64,000 nt of DNA from Delphinapterus leucas (GCF_002288925.2 NW_022098050.1:6331543-6395542); one strand, 5' to 3'. Positions 1 to 11,180 are shown, counted from the stretch's first letter. Notes: generated by a model not told the origin, from the letters alone. Numbers and translations: made by a program.

Positions 1-1149
1 GTTCTAGTGTAGTTTTCATTTCAGTTATTGTATTGTTCATCTCTGTTTGTTTGTTCATTAATTCTTCTAGGTCTTTGTTAAACATTTCTTGCATCTTCTC
101 AATCTTTGCCTCCATTCTTTTTCCGAGGTCCTGGATCATCTTCACTCTCATTATTCTGAATTCTTTTTCTGGAAGGTTGCCTATCTCCACTTCATTTAGT
201 TGTTTTTCTGGGATTTTATCTTGTTCCTTCATCTGGTACATAGCCCTCTGCCTTTTCATCTTGTCTATCTTTCTGTGAATGTGGTTTTTGTTCACAGGCT
301 GCAGGATTGTAGTTCTTCTTGCTTCTGTTGTCTGCCCTCTGGTGGGTGAGGCTATCTAAGAGGCTTGTGTAAGATTCCTGATGGGAGGGACTGGTGGTAG
401 GTAGAGCTGACTGTTGCTGTGGTGGGCAGAGCTCAGTAAAACTTTAATCCGCTTGACTGCTGATGGGTGGGGCTGGGTTCCTTGTTTGGCCTGAGGCAAC
501 CCAACACTGGAGCCTACCTGGGCTCTTCGGTGGGGTTAATGGCAGACTCTGGGAGGGCTCACGCCAAGGATTACTTCCCAGAACTTCTGCTTCCAGTGTC
601 CTTGTCCCCACGGTGAGCCACAGCCACCCCCCACCTCTGCAGGAGATCCTCCAACACTAGCAGGTAGGTCTGGTTCAGTCTCCCCTGGGGTCATTGCTCC
701 TTCCCCTGGGTCCCAATGCGCACATTTTGTGTTTGCCCTCCAAGAGTGGTGTCTGTGTTTCCCACAGTCCTGTTGAAGTCCTGCAATCAAATCCCACTAG
801 CTTTCAAAGTCTGATTCTCTAGGAATTCCTCCTCCTGTTGCCAGACCCCCAGGTTGGGAAGCCTGGGGTGGGGCTGAGAACCTTCACTCCAGTGGGTGGA
901 CTTCTGTGGTATAAGTGTTCTCCAGTCTGTGAGTCACCCACCCAGCAGTTATGGGATTTGATTTTACTGTGATTGCGCCCCTCCTACCGTCTCACTGTGG
1001 CTTCTCCTTTGTCTTTGGACATGGGGTATCTTTTTTGGTGAGTTCCAGTGTCTTCCTGTCAATGATTGTCCAGCAGCTGGTTTTGATTTTGGTGTTCTCA
1101 CAGGAGGGAGTGTAAGCATGTCCTTCTACTCTGCCATCTTGGTTCCTCC
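1..1149 (-). mobile_element. L1 5' end: 5' UTR and start of ORF1, runs off the window
   Basis: On the minus strand this begins with the L1 5' terminus (an 'aaccaagatggcagagtag' type start near 1143) and runs through a GC-rich 5' UTR into ORF1. The ORF1 start codon lies at about 257-259, in a sequence encoding M-K-R-Q-R. It aligns by eye with the 5' end of the near full-length L1 at 37719-45721, so both belong to the same 5' UTR family. Where that copy has a nonsense codon in ORF1, this copy still reads Gln. The rest of the element lies left of the window. No conclusion about activity is possible. Confidence 0.85.
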
Positions 1150-1795
1150 TGTCTATTTTACATTTGGTAGTGTATATATGTCCCTGCCACTCTCTCACTT
1201 CATCCCAGCTTACCCTTCCCCCTCCTTGTGTCCTCAAGTCCATTCTCTACATCTGTGTCTTTATTCCTGTCCTGCCCCTAGGCTCTTCAGAACCTTTTTT
1301 TTTTTTAGATTCCATATATATGTGTTAGTGTGTGGTATTTGTTTTTCTCTTTCTGACTTACTTCACTCTGTATGACAGTCTCTAGGTCCATGCACCTCAC
1401 TACAAATAACTCAGTTTCGTTTCCTTTTATGGCTGAGTAATATTCCATTGTATATATGTGCCACATCATCTTTATCCATTCATCTGTCGATGGACACTTA
1501 GGTTGCTTCCATGTCCTGGCTATTGTAAATAGAGCTGCAGTGAACATTGTGGTACATGACTTTTTAAATTATGGTTTTCTCAGGGTATATGCCCAGTAGT
1601 GAGATTGCTGGGTTGTATGTTAGTTGTATTTTTGGTTTTTTAAGGAACCTCCATACTGTTCTCTATAGTGGCTGTATCAATTTACATTCCTACCAACTGT
1701 GCAAGAGGGTTCCCTTTTCTCCACACCTTCTACAGCATTTATTATTTGTAGAGTTTTTGATGATGCCCATTCTGACTGGTGTGAGGTGTTAGAGT
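1150..1795 (-). mobile_element. L1 fragment: 3' UTR and end of ORF2
   Basis: Reverse-complemented L1 3' UTR (tacactaccaaa... region) followed by the ORF2 C-terminal coding region, including the stretch that reads [14 protein letters not shown] on the minus strand. It abuts the 5' end of the preceding L1, which probably landed inside this copy's 3' UTR. Frames are interrupted, so this is a dead fragment. It ends in ORF2 at about 1795, where non-L1 sequence starts. Confidence 0.85.
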
Positions 1796-2580
1796 GATGT
1801 ATTTGGTCTGCCACAACATGGTTGCATTTTTTGGCTTGCCTTGGCTCCCACTAGTAATTTTCTTTGCTGACTTTTGTTGCTTTCTCTAGTTTAAAATACG
1901 TTCATCAGCAAAACAGAACACTGTCCACTATGCAGAACATCATCAAAAACTCCCCCCCACTGGGGCTTTGAAATGTCTCTCTGTGAAGCTGAGAAGTGGC
2001 ATCGCGTGTTTCCCTGGCATGCGTTTTGGTCTTGTAAACTACTAGCATCCTCTGGTCCAGAGCTGGTTTCCAGATGGATGACCCCACCACAGACCTTCAC
2101 TAATTTCAGGTTAGGGCCGACCAAGAACGACTTGTGCTTTCTGGTTTCCCTGGTACATGGCTGACATCACAGGGCTGACTCATTGTGATTAATACAGTGA
2201 CTGCAGGCACAGCCTCCTGGAAAGACAAAGCCAGCATCACTTGTCTCACTTCACCACCAAGTGCCTAAGTTTCCATTTCCTCATTAGGAAAAGGCTTTTT
2301 ACCTCAAAGAGCTATTGTGAGGATTGGAGAGTAGAAATAGCTGTGAAGCATTTGTGCCAGCCAAGGAAATGTGAGTCACCATTTGAGTCTCAAATAGGAT
2401 TGGGCTCAGCTGTGAGTAACAGAAACCTCCAAATACCCGTGGCTTAAACAAGGTAGAAGTTTATTCCTCTCTCATGATCAAGTCTCAGAGAAGTTGTGGG
2501 GGAGGAAAAATAATTTTTTCCTTGTACCCTTCTGAGTTCTTAGCAGAGACCACTGTAATAAAAGATTAACAGACAAAAGG
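1796..2580. other. Intergenic, no gene seen; old dispersed sequence
   Basis: No open frame with coding character. A short MIR-like core lies at about 2265-2350. Around 2400-2470 there is a 'gtggcttaaacaaggtagaagttta' type motif that resembles old mammalian interspersed repeats, but I cannot name it. Confidence 0.5.
2262..2350 (+). repeat. MIR-like SINE fragment
   Basis: The order 'tttcctcattag', 'ctcaaagagctattgtgagg' and 'attggagagta' matches the MIR core (cctcatctgtaaa ... gttgtgaggatt). It is diverged and short. Confidence 0.55.
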
Positions 2581-2738
2581 GACTTCCCTGGTTGTCCAGT
2601 GGTTAAGACTCTGTGCTTCCATTGCAGGGGGCGTGGGTTTGATCCCGGGTCAGGGAAGTTCCACATGCCAGTAACGTGCAGTCAAACAAACAAAGAAACA
2701 CACACACACAACAAAAAACACAGAGGAAAAAAAACCTA
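2581..2738 (+). mobile_element. CHR-type tRNA-derived SINE (short form)
   Basis: Starts 'gacttccctggttgtccagtgg' and carries the tRNA-like B-box stretch 'gggtttgatcccgg'. The tail is A/CA-rich and includes a short (ca)n run at about 2699-2710. Clear flanking duplications were not found. Confidence 0.85.
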
Positions 2739-3120
2739 GAAGTTTATTAACATATGTATCTCCTGTATACCTGGGAGAGACCCAGGGAAACTTAGTAACT
2801 CCCTGAGGTGGCCTAACAAGTTTCAATACCATCTTCAGCTAAAGACAAAAGAAAGAAGGGTGTGTGTGTTGGGGGGTGACCAGGAAAAGCATGGTAAACA
2901 AGGGTAAGGTTGTTATGTAGATTTAAGTTGGCACCTTCTTCACTGATAAGAGTTTCTTGTGATTTAGTCCTTCTTCTCTTCCTGGCATAGAGAGGGACCC
3001 ACACAAATGGAGATTTTCCTTGAAAATGTAAATGTCTCTTACAAAAGAGTAGCTTCTGTTTTCAGAGCTTCTTTTATGTCTCACTTCTCAAAATAATCAG
3101 CTCAAAATAATCCTTATGTT
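2739..3120. other. Intergenic, nothing recognised
   Basis: AT-rich non-coding sequence between a SINE and an LTR. Open frames are short and have no family resemblance. Confidence 0.5.
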
Positions 3121-3214
3121 TGTTAAAAAAAAGACAATGGGCCCAAAATGGAGTCACTTGTGCTAAACCCACGTCACCAAACCGAGACTGAATACCTAAT
3201 TTAAATACAGTTTC

Positions 3215-4409
3215 TAAATCGCAGCAAGATATTTTTTGACCTGCCTCATAGAGTAATGAGAATAAAAACAAAAAAACTGGGACCTAATTAAAGTTAAAAG
3301 CTTTTGCACAGCAAAGGAAACCATAAACAAGATGAAAAGACAACCCTCAGAGTGCGAGAAAATATTTGCGAATGAAGCAACTGACAAAGGATTAATCTCC
3401 AAAATATACAAACAGCTCATGCAGCTCAATATCAAAAAAACAAGCCAATCAAAAAATGAGCAGAAGAACTTAATAGACATTTCTCCAAAGAAGATATACA
3501 GATGGCCAACAAACACATGAAAAAGTGCTCAACATCACTAATCATTAGAGAAATGCTAATGAGAACCACAATGAGGTATCACCTCACACTGGTCAGAATG
3601 GCCATCATCACAAAATCTACAAACAATAAATGCTGGAGAGTGTGTGGAGAAAAGGGAACCCTCTTGCACTGTTGGTGGGAATGTAAATTGATTCAGCCAC
3701 TATGGAGAACAGTATGCAGATTGCTTAAAAAACTAAAAATAGAACTACCATGTGACCCAGCAATCCCACTACTGGGCATATACCCAGAGAAAACCATAAT
3801 TCAAAAAGACACATGCACCCCAATATTCATTGCAGCTGTATTTACAATAGCCAGGACATGGAAACAACCTAAATGCCCATCCACAGAGGAATGGATAAAG
3901 AAGATATGGTACATATATACAATGGAATATTACTCGCCATAAAAAGAAACGAAATTGGGTCATTTGTAGAGAAGTGGATGGACATAGAGACTGTCATACA
4001 GAGTGAAGTAAGTCAGAAAGAGAAAAAACAAATATCGTATATTAACACATATGTGGAATCTGAAAAAATTGGTCTAGATGATGTTATTTACAAAGCAGAA
4101 ATAGAGACACAGACGTAGAGAACAAATGTATGGATACCAAGGGGGAAAGGGGGGAGTGGGATGAATTGGGAGATTGGGATTGACATATATACACTATTGA
4201 TACAATGTATAAAATAGATAATAAATGAGAACCTACTGTAAGGCACAGGGAGCTCTACTCAGTGCTCTGTGGTGACCTAAATGGGAAGGAAATCCAAAAA
4301 AGAGGGGATATATGTATATGTATAGCTGATTCACTTTGCTGTACAGTAGAAACTGACACAACATTGCAAAGCAACTATACTCCAATAAAAATTAAATGAG
4401 CCAAAAAAA
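3215..4409 (+). mobile_element. 5'-truncated L1 (ORF2 end + 3' UTR) inside the solo LTR
   Basis: Begins in the last third of ORF2 and ends in an A-rich tail after 'ccaataaaaattaaatgag'. It is flanked by the 12-bp duplication aaatacagtttc at 3203-3214 and 4410-4421, so it is a standard target-primed insertion. The C-terminal ORF2 frame is open for about 146 codons (3502-3942) but is not a functional protein. The 3' UTR is of the older type that has 'ctatactccaataaa'. Confidence 0.92.
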
Positions 4410-4565
4410 AAATACAGTTTCAACCTCTCCCAGGAGTAGACTCTTAAACCAATCAGTTGGAAGGTCAGCAGTAGTGAGGTAATCTGTCGTCGTGCAAAGG
4501 AATGTGACCTTGTCACAAACAGTCCACTCTTTGCCAGTAACTTCCTTGTCCTACCCTCTTCTGCC

Positions 4566-4572
4566 TATAAAA
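4566..4572 (+). promoter_or_regulatory. TATA-like box of the solo LTR
   Basis: tataaaa within 'gcctataaaactc', about 80 bp upstream of the LTR's AATAAA. The spacing fits a retroviral U3/R boundary. No evidence of present activity. Confidence 0.5.
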
Positions 4573-4648
4573 CTCTTTCATTTTGTACAGCTCCTCAGAG
4601 CTCCTTTTTATGTGCTAGATGGGATGTTACCCAATTCATGAATCATTG

Positions 4649-4654
4649 AATAAA
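4649..4654 (+). terminator. LTR polyadenylation signal AATAAA
   Basis: AATAAA in 'ttgaataaagcc', downstream of the TATA-like box and upstream of the LTR end. It is positioned as the R-region polyadenylation signal. Confidence 0.5.
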
Positions 4655-4674
4655 GCCAATAAGATCTCTACAAT

Positions 4675-4809
4675 TGGGAATTCCCTGGTAGTCTAGTGGT
4701 TAGGACTCTGCACTTCCACTGCTGGGGACCCAGGTTTGATCCCTGGTTGGGGAACTAAGATCCTGCAAGCTGTGCAGCACGGCCAAAAAAAAAAACCCAA
4801 ACAAAAAAA
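4675..4809 (+). mobile_element. CHR-type SINE inside the solo LTR
   Basis: Starts 'gggaattccctggtagtctagtgg' (GGAATTCCC in place of GACTTCCC) and ends in an A-rich tail. It is flanked by aagatctctacaat (4661-4674) and aagatctttacaat (4810-4823), a 14-bp duplication with one mismatch. Confidence 0.92.
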
Positions 4810-4852
4810 AAGATCTTTACAATTTACTTGGTTGAATTTTGTTTTTTTAACA

Positions 4853-5129
4853 TGGCAAAGAGGCGTATTTTGGGGTGGCATATTCTGCTACCCTCCAAAG
4901 TCTGGAGCATGTGTGGCAGCTCTGCTCCACAGAGCTCTTAAGGACCCAGATTCTGCCTACGTTATTGGTCCTCTGGGTGTGGTTTCTCTTCTCACAGTCA
5001 TCTCTTGATCCAAGAGGGCTGCCGGAGCACCATCCAGCTCTGAGGGGAAATACACTCCTTTGTGCATCTCCTCTACTTAATACTTCACTCCTGGCACTTC
5101 TGGTTACCAAATGAGTGGTGATGTTTCCC
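4853..5129. other. Intergenic, nothing recognised
   Basis: Single-copy-looking sequence between two LTRs. No coding signature. Confidence 0.45.
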
Positions 5130-5800
5130 ACACCAAACAATCCCGTGACACCAGCTGGGTGTCCTACAATTTAACTCAATTCTGACACTATCTACCTGGA
5201 GATAGAATTCCACAAGTTAAGGGCTCAGTCCCACGAGACTGCCCTTCCTCCTGCCCCCACTTCAGATGCCATTCACAAACCCAGGCTGTCACCTGTGCTT
5301 CTGACTGACAGGCTATAGATTGGAGGTTCCAATGACCCTCTCCTTGGGTTTGATTAATTTGCTAGAGTGGCTCACAGAACTCAGGAAAACAGTTTACTTA
5401 TTATAGATCACCGGTTTACTAGAAAGGATATTAAAGAATACAGATGAACAGATACATAGGGCGAGGTCCGGAAGGGTCCTGAGCACAGAAGTTTCTGTCC
5501 ACATGTAGTTTGGAGTGTGGATGTGGATACATTTTTGTTCACCAACCAGGAAGCTCTGCAAACACTGTCCTTTTGGGTTTTTGTGGAGTCATGATTGATT
5601 AAATCCTTGACAACTGGTGATTAATTCAATTTCCAGCTGCTCCCAGGAGGTTGGGGGGTGGCGTGGGGCTGAAATGTCTAACCCTCGGCTCACAAGGTTG
5701 GTTCCCCTGGCAGCCAGTCCCCATCCCAAGGCTAATCCAGGACCTTGCCCCAAACACCTAATTAACATACCCACGGCTGCTTGAAAGGGGCTTGTTAAGA
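5130..5800 (+). repeat. Old MaLR/ERVL-like LTR
   Basis: Contains ordered blocks I recognise from old mammalian LTRs: 'aatttgctagagtggctcacagaactcagg', 'cggtttactagaaaggatatta', 'cagatgaacagatacatagg', 'tccttttgggtttttgtgg', 'atgattgattaaatc' and 'ttggttcccctggcagccag'. The exact family is uncertain. It stops at 'gaaaggggcttgtta', and a segment resembling the same LTR's 3' end appears at 10099-10210. Confidence 0.6.
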
Positions 5801-6199
5801 ATGGATATAGTAAATAAATCTGTTTGTGCTATACCAGTTTTGCATGTTATTTTAAGCTTTATAGGAATTTAGTGATGAGTTTTAACATTTATGAATGGAA
5901 TAAATTCTGGGGTAGCCTTGAGGTTACCATATTGAGATTATATTTTAGTAATTTATATGTAGAGCTACTTCTGTGGCAAATAAACTACCAATCATTAATC
6001 TTGCCCTATGCTATTTGAACTTTGTATCAACGCAAGAATCTTAAATTTGTGGCAGAGACTGTTCTTATTGAAAAATAGCTACATAAGTAAACTTTATAAT
6101 TTAAATATTAGAATAAAGGTTAAATCACCATCATTGACTAATAATCATACTTCTAATAGTGTGCTTATAACTATTACTCAGGAATTCTGAGCCAGAAAT

Positions 6200-6290
6200 T
6201 CATTTAATAAACTTTCTGAGGACCTACCACGTGCCAGGCAGTTTTCCAGAGGTTGAGGTGTATCTGAATACAAGGACAAATCATTGCACT
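6200..6290 (+). repeat. L2-like fragment
   Basis: 'acctaccacgtgccaggcag' followed by 'ttttccagaggttgagg' and 'ctgaatacaagg' resembles the L2 3' end (cctactatgtgccaggcactg...). It is short and diverged. Confidence 0.5.
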
Positions 6291-6519
6291 CACTGTGACA
6301 AGAAACACTCAGCTTTGAAAGCACATAGTGTGCTCATTAACAAAAGCCATAAAAGTAATTGAGCTCTGAATGAAATACTTGTGTATATATGTAAAGAATA
6401 ACTAGAATTCTAGTGATGCCTGTCCTATTTCTCAAGCCAAATAACAAATATCTGCAATTCACATTTGGAGAAATTCCTATAGGCACTGGGCTAAAACTAT
6501 GTACATGATCCTCAGAGCA

Positions 6520-6690
6520 ATACTTAGGGGAGCTAGTAACATTATCTCTGTGCTGCAAATAAGAAAATAGGTTTTTGACTACCTAACTTGTTCAAGGACA
6601 TAGGAAGCAGGAGAGTTGGAGTGGGAACCTACAACTCGTGGAGTCCACTCATGACTGGTCAATCATTCTACAGCACTGCCTCTTCTGAGT
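6520..6690 (-). repeat. MIR-like SINE fragment
   Basis: Reverse-orientation MIR order is visible: 'attatctctgtgctgcaaataagaaaatagg', 'cttgttcaaggacatagg', then 'ctacagcactgcctct' at the tRNA-like end. Confidence 0.6.
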
Positions 6691-6840
6691 GGTATAAAGA
6701 TCCTGAGTTTAAAGTCTCTAAATGTAATAACTGAGACTTTTCTGAAACTACTCTCTATGCACTGAAATATTAGCTGGCAAGAATCTTTAATTACCGAAAG
6801 CTAGCAGTCAATGAAAGAGTTGGACTCACTGATACCCTAG

Positions 6841-9156
6841 CTCAACATAATAAAGGCCATATATGACAAACCCACAGCCAACATCGTCCTCAATGGTGAA
6901 AAACTGAAAGCATTTCCACTAAGATCAGGAGCGAGACAAGGCTGCCAACTCTCACCACTCTTATTCAACATAGTTTTGGAAGTTTTAGCCACAGCAATCA
7001 GAGAAGAAAAGGAAATAAAAGGAATCCAAATCGGAAAAGAAGAAGTAAAGCTGTCACTGTGTGCAGATGACATGATACTATACATAGAGAATCCTAAAGA
7101 TGCTACCAGAAAACTACTAGAGCTAATCAATGAATTTGGTAAAGTAGCAGGATACAAAATTAATGCACAGAAATCTCTGGCATTCCTATACACTAATGAT
7201 GAAAAATCTGAAAGTGAAATCAAGAAGACACTCCCATTTACCACTGCAACAAAAAGAATAAAATATCTAGGAATAAACCTACCTAAGAAGACAAAAGACC
7301 TGTATGCAGAAAATTATAAGACACTGATGAAATAAATTAAAGACAATACAAATAGATGGAGAGATATACCATGTTCTTGGATTGGAAGAATCAACATTGT
7401 GAAAATGACTCTACTACCCAAAGCAATCTACAGATTCAATGCAATCCCCATCAAACTACCACTGGCATTTTTCACAGAACTAGAACAAAAAAAATTCACA
7501 ATTTGTATGGAAACACAAAAGACCCCGAACAGCCAAAACAATCTTGAGAAAGAAAAACGAAGCTGGAGGAATCAGGCTCCCTGACTTCAGACTATACTAC
7601 AAGGCTACAGTAATCAAGACAGTATGGTACTGGCACAAAAACAGAAATATAGGTCAATGGAACAGGATAGAAAGCCCAGAGATAAACCCACACACATATG
7701 GTCACCTTATCTTTGATAAAGGAGGCAAGAATATACAGTGGAGAAAAGACAGCCTCTTCAATAAGTGGTGCTGGGAAAACTGGACATCAACATGTAAAAG
7801 AATGAAATTAGAACACTCCCTAACACCATACACAAAAATAAGCTCAAAATGGATTAAAGACCTAAATGTAAGGCCAGAAACTATCAACCTCTTAGAGGAA
7901 AACATAGGCAGAACACTCTATGACATACATCACAGCAAGATCCTTTTTGACCCACCTCCTAGAGAAATGGAAATAAAAACAAAAATAAACAAATGGGACC
8001 TAATGAAACTTCAAAGCTTTTGCACAGCAAAGGAAACCATAAACAAGACCAAAAGACAACCCTCAGAATGGGAGAAAATATTTGCAAATGAAGCAACTGA
8101 CAAAGGATTAATCTCCAAAATTTACAGGCAGCTCATGCAGCTCAATAACAAAAAAAACAAACAACCCAATCCAAAAAAGGGCAGAAGACCTAAACAGACA
8201 TTTCTCCAAAGAAGATATACAGATTGCCAACAAACACATGAAAGAATGCTCAACATCATTAATCATCAGAGAAATGCAAATCAAAACTACAATGAGGTAT
8301 CATCTCACACCAGTCAGAATGGCCATCATCAAAAAATCTAGAAACAATAAATTCTGGAGAGGGTGTGGAGAAAAGGGAACACTCTTGCACTGCTGGTGGG
8401 AATGTGAATTGGTACAGCCACTATGGAGAACAGTATGGAGGTTCCTTAAAAAGCTACAAATAGAACTACCATATGACCCAGCAATCCCACTGCTGGGCAT
8501 ATACCCTGAGAAAACCATAATTCAAAAAGAGTCATGTACCAAAATGTTCATTGCAGCTCTATTTACAATAGCCATGAGATGGAAACAACCTAAGTGTCCA
8601 TCATTGGATGAATGGATAAAGAAGATGTGGCACATATATACAATGGAATATTACTCAGCCATAAAAAGAAATGAAATTGAGTTATTTGTAGTGAGGTGGA
8701 TGGACCTAGAGTCTGTCATACAGAGTGAGGTCAGAAAGAGAAAAGCAAATACCATATGCTCACACATATATATGGAATCTAAGAAAAAAAAATGGTCATT
8801 AAGAACCTAGGGGTGAGACAGGAATAAAGACACAGACCTACTACAGAATGGACTTGAGGATATGGGGAGGGGGAATGGTAAGCTGTGACAAAGTGAGAGA
8901 GTGGCATGGACATATATACACTACCAAACATAAAATAGATAGCTAGTGGGAAGCAGCCGCATAGCACAGGGAGATCAGCTGGGTGGTTTGTGGCCACCTA
9001 GGGGGGTGGGATGGGGAGGGTGGGAGGGAGGGAGACGCAAGAGAGAAGAGATATGGGAACATATGTATATGTATAACTGATTCACTTTGTTATAAAGCAG
9101 AAACTAACACACCATTGTAAAGCAATTATACTCCAATAAAGATGTAAAAAAAAAAA
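6841..9156 (+). mobile_element. 5'-truncated L1: ORF2 3' half and 3' UTR
   Basis: Starts within the ORF2 reverse transcriptase and ends 'caataaagatgta' + poly(A) at 9145-9156. The RT catalytic box region at about 7060-7075 reads C-A-D-D instead of F-A-D-D. An in-frame stop (taa) at about 7333 breaks the frame, and frames shift again near 7540. The 3' UTR is the cetacean-type one (ggaagcagccgcatagcacagg). Two more L1 tails follow directly after the poly(A). Confidence 0.92.
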
Positions 9157-9557
9157 GAATGGATAAAGAAGATGTGGCACATATATACAATGGAATATTA
9201 CTCAGCCATAAAAAGAAACGAAATTGAGTTATTTGTAGTGAGGTGGATGGACCTAGAGTCTGTCATACAGAGTGAAGTAAGTCAGAAAGAGAAAAACAAA
9301 TACCGTATGCTAACACATATATATGGAATCTAAAAAAAAAAAAAAGGCCATGAGGAACCTAGGGGCAAGACGGGAATAAAGACACAGACCTACTAGAGAA
9401 TGGACTTGAGGACACACAGAGGGGGAAGGGTAAGCTGTGACAAAGTGAGAGAGTGGCATGGACATATATACACTACCAAACGTAAAATAGATAGCTAGTG
9501 GGAAGCAGCCGCATAGCACAGGGAGATTAGCTTGTTTAGATGTTTAAAAAAAAAAAA
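9157..9557 (+). mobile_element. Second L1 3' end in tandem, with internal 3' UTR deletion
   Basis: Directly after the first poly(A), the ORF2 end restarts at 'gaatggataaagaagatgtgg', runs into the 3' UTR, and jumps from 'gggagattagctt' to 'gtttagatgtttaaaa'. About 200 bp of the usual 3' UTR between 'agatcagct' and 'aagatgtt' is missing. It ends with poly(A) at 9546-9557. Confidence 0.85.
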
Positions 9558-10098
9558 GAAGGTATGGTACGTATATACAATGGAATATTACTCAGCCATA
9601 AAAAGAAACGAAATTGAGTTATTTGTATTGAGGTGGATGGACCTAGAGTCTGTCATAGAGAGTGAAGTAAGTCAGAAAGAGAAAGACAAATACCATATGC
9701 TAACACATATATATGGAATCTAAGGAAAAAATAAATGACATGAAGAACCTAGGAGTAAGACGGGAATAACGACACAGACCTACTAGAGAATGGACTTGAG
9801 GATATGGAGCGGGGGAAGGGTAAGCAGTGACAAAGTGAGAGAGTGGCATGGACATATGTACACTACCAAACGTAAAGTAGATAGCTAGTGGGAAGCAGCT
9901 GCATGGCACAGGGAGACCAGCTTGGTGCTTTGTGACCACCTAGAGGGGTAGGACAGGGAGGGTGGGAGGGAGGGATACGCAAGAGGTAAGAGATATGGGA
10001 ACATATGTATATGTATAACTGATTCACTTTGTTATAAAGCAGAAACTAACACACCATTGTAAAGCAATTATACTCCAATAAAGATGTTAAAAAAAAAA
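9558..10098 (+). mobile_element. Third L1 3' end in tandem
   Basis: Restarts at 'gaaggtatggtacgtatatac' right after the second poly(A), covers the ORF2 end and the complete 3' UTR, and ends 'caataaagatgtt' + poly(A). The restart point sits where poly(A)+gaag resembles the natural 'ataaagaag' of ORF2. Confidence 0.85.
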
Positions 10099-10210
10099 GA
10101 GTAACAAAAGTCACTTTCATGGCTTTTATCACTTAGGAAATCCCAAGGCTGTAGGAGCTCCATGCTAGAAACAAGACGAAGACCAAGTACATTATTATAA
10201 ATCACAGTAT
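10099..10210 (+). repeat. Old LTR 3' end-like fragment
   Basis: 'cttttatcacttaggaaatcccaaggctgtaggagctccatgctagaaacaagacgaagacc' resembles the 3' end of MaLR/ERVL LTRs (ctcaggaaattccaagg...ggaactgggga.gaagacc). It may be the missing end of the LTR at 5130-5800. Confidence 0.5.
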
Positions 10211-10704
10211 CATGCCAACAAATCCACATTCTAGCCAGAAGCAGGGAGGGAGGAAGAGGGTGAGGAAAAACACATCTTCTATCAAGAATGTTCTCTGGCG
10301 GTTGCACAAACCCCCTGCTCCCATCCCATTGGCCAAACCTTAGTCCCATGACCAAACCAAAATGCTGGGAAGGAGGCTGGGAAATGTCATTTTTCTCCCA
10401 CTTGGTTATGTACCCAGCTAAACAATGAGGGTTCTATTACTACAGAAAAAGGGAAATTATATAAAAAGGGAGATTGCCACAACTTGGTTGGCACCCTAGG
10501 AAACTAGAGGCCTGTTATGTGACTTTCCCCAGTCACCTGTGGGAAGGATGTCAACAGACTTTTGACCAAGGCAACCAAAATATACACAAGGGTACTTTGA
10601 CATCCAAACTTCTCCAGGGTCACATCTGGACTAAAAGTCAGAGCCCCCTCCCCCCATCCCCACCCCTGAGAGAACTCACCCGAATTCCCAACTTTGTAAA
10701 CTAT
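10211..10704. other. Intergenic; old repeat-like, no gene
   Basis: Contains 'cccatcccattggccaaacc' and 'ggaggctgggaaatgt', motifs seen in old mammalian dispersed repeats that I cannot name with certainty. No coding frame is supported. Confidence 0.4.
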
Positions 10705-11076
10705 TGTACGATCAGGCCACCCAAGATGGCTGTTCTCTTGCTCTCTGTATATCCCCAGCCCAACCAGTGCTTGCTTCACCTACACCTACTCACATGACTG
10801 ACCTTCCTACATATTGGCCCCAGGCTCCAGGTAGTGGTTTGTTTGTTCTAGCCTTTAGATCAGAACATCTCCACCAGGATAGCTTATCAGAGGGGTGGTG
10901 AGGGGCGTGCCCCTCTGCTGGTTTCCGTGGTAACCGATGAGCCCACCTGACATCAATTCCCCCTATAACTAGCAACCTCCCCCCGCCCCCAGGTTGAAGA
11001 CTGCCGCCATGTTCTGCTGGTGGGAGGTTGCTCCAGGTCCTTGCTTCAGACCTGTAAGAGTCCCCATCTGTTAAAC
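10705..11076 (+). mobile_element. Left part of an older solo LTR split by the provirus
   Basis: Starts TGTACGATCAGGCC, directly preceded by actat (10700-10704). It continues after the provirus at 29183-29275, which ends ...cagcccaaca and is directly followed by actat (29276-29280). TG...CA termini and a 5-bp flanking repeat identify a solo LTR of about 465 bp. A ccctataactag motif near 10961-10972 may be its TATA region. The provirus duplicated the LTR's aaac at 11073-11076 and 29179-29182. Orientation is inferred from the TATA-like motif only. Confidence 0.75.
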
Positions 11077-11180
11077 TGTTGCCGGAGAGGAAATGTTGCG
11101 TCCTGGGACCCCCCAAGTGAGGGTGCTTCGCTCCGCGCAGGAAAGAATTCAAGAGCAAGCCAAAGAAAAGCAAATGTGAG

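Larger units (their letters stand above)
3121..4852 (+). mobile_element. Solo LTR, interrupted by an L1 and a SINE
   Basis: The left end reads TGTTAAAAAAA and the right end TTTTTTTAACA, a perfect inverted repeat with the TG...CA termini of retroviral LTRs. With the L1 (3215-4409) and SINE (4675-4809) and their duplications removed, about 375 bp remain, a normal LTR size. A TATA-like box (tataaaa, 4566-4572) is followed about 80 bp later by AATAAA (4649-4654), which fits U3-R order on the plus strand. No internal retroviral sequence lies beside it, so it is a solo LTR, probably class I. The bases immediately flanking the two ends do not match, so a target-site duplication is not visible. Confidence 0.75.
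5801..6840. other. Intergenic with L2-like and MIR-like remnants
   Basis: AT-rich, no gene. An L2-like block (aataaactttctgaggacctaccacgtgccagg) lies at about 6200-6285. A reverse MIR-like block lies at about 6520-6690. Confidence 0.5.
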
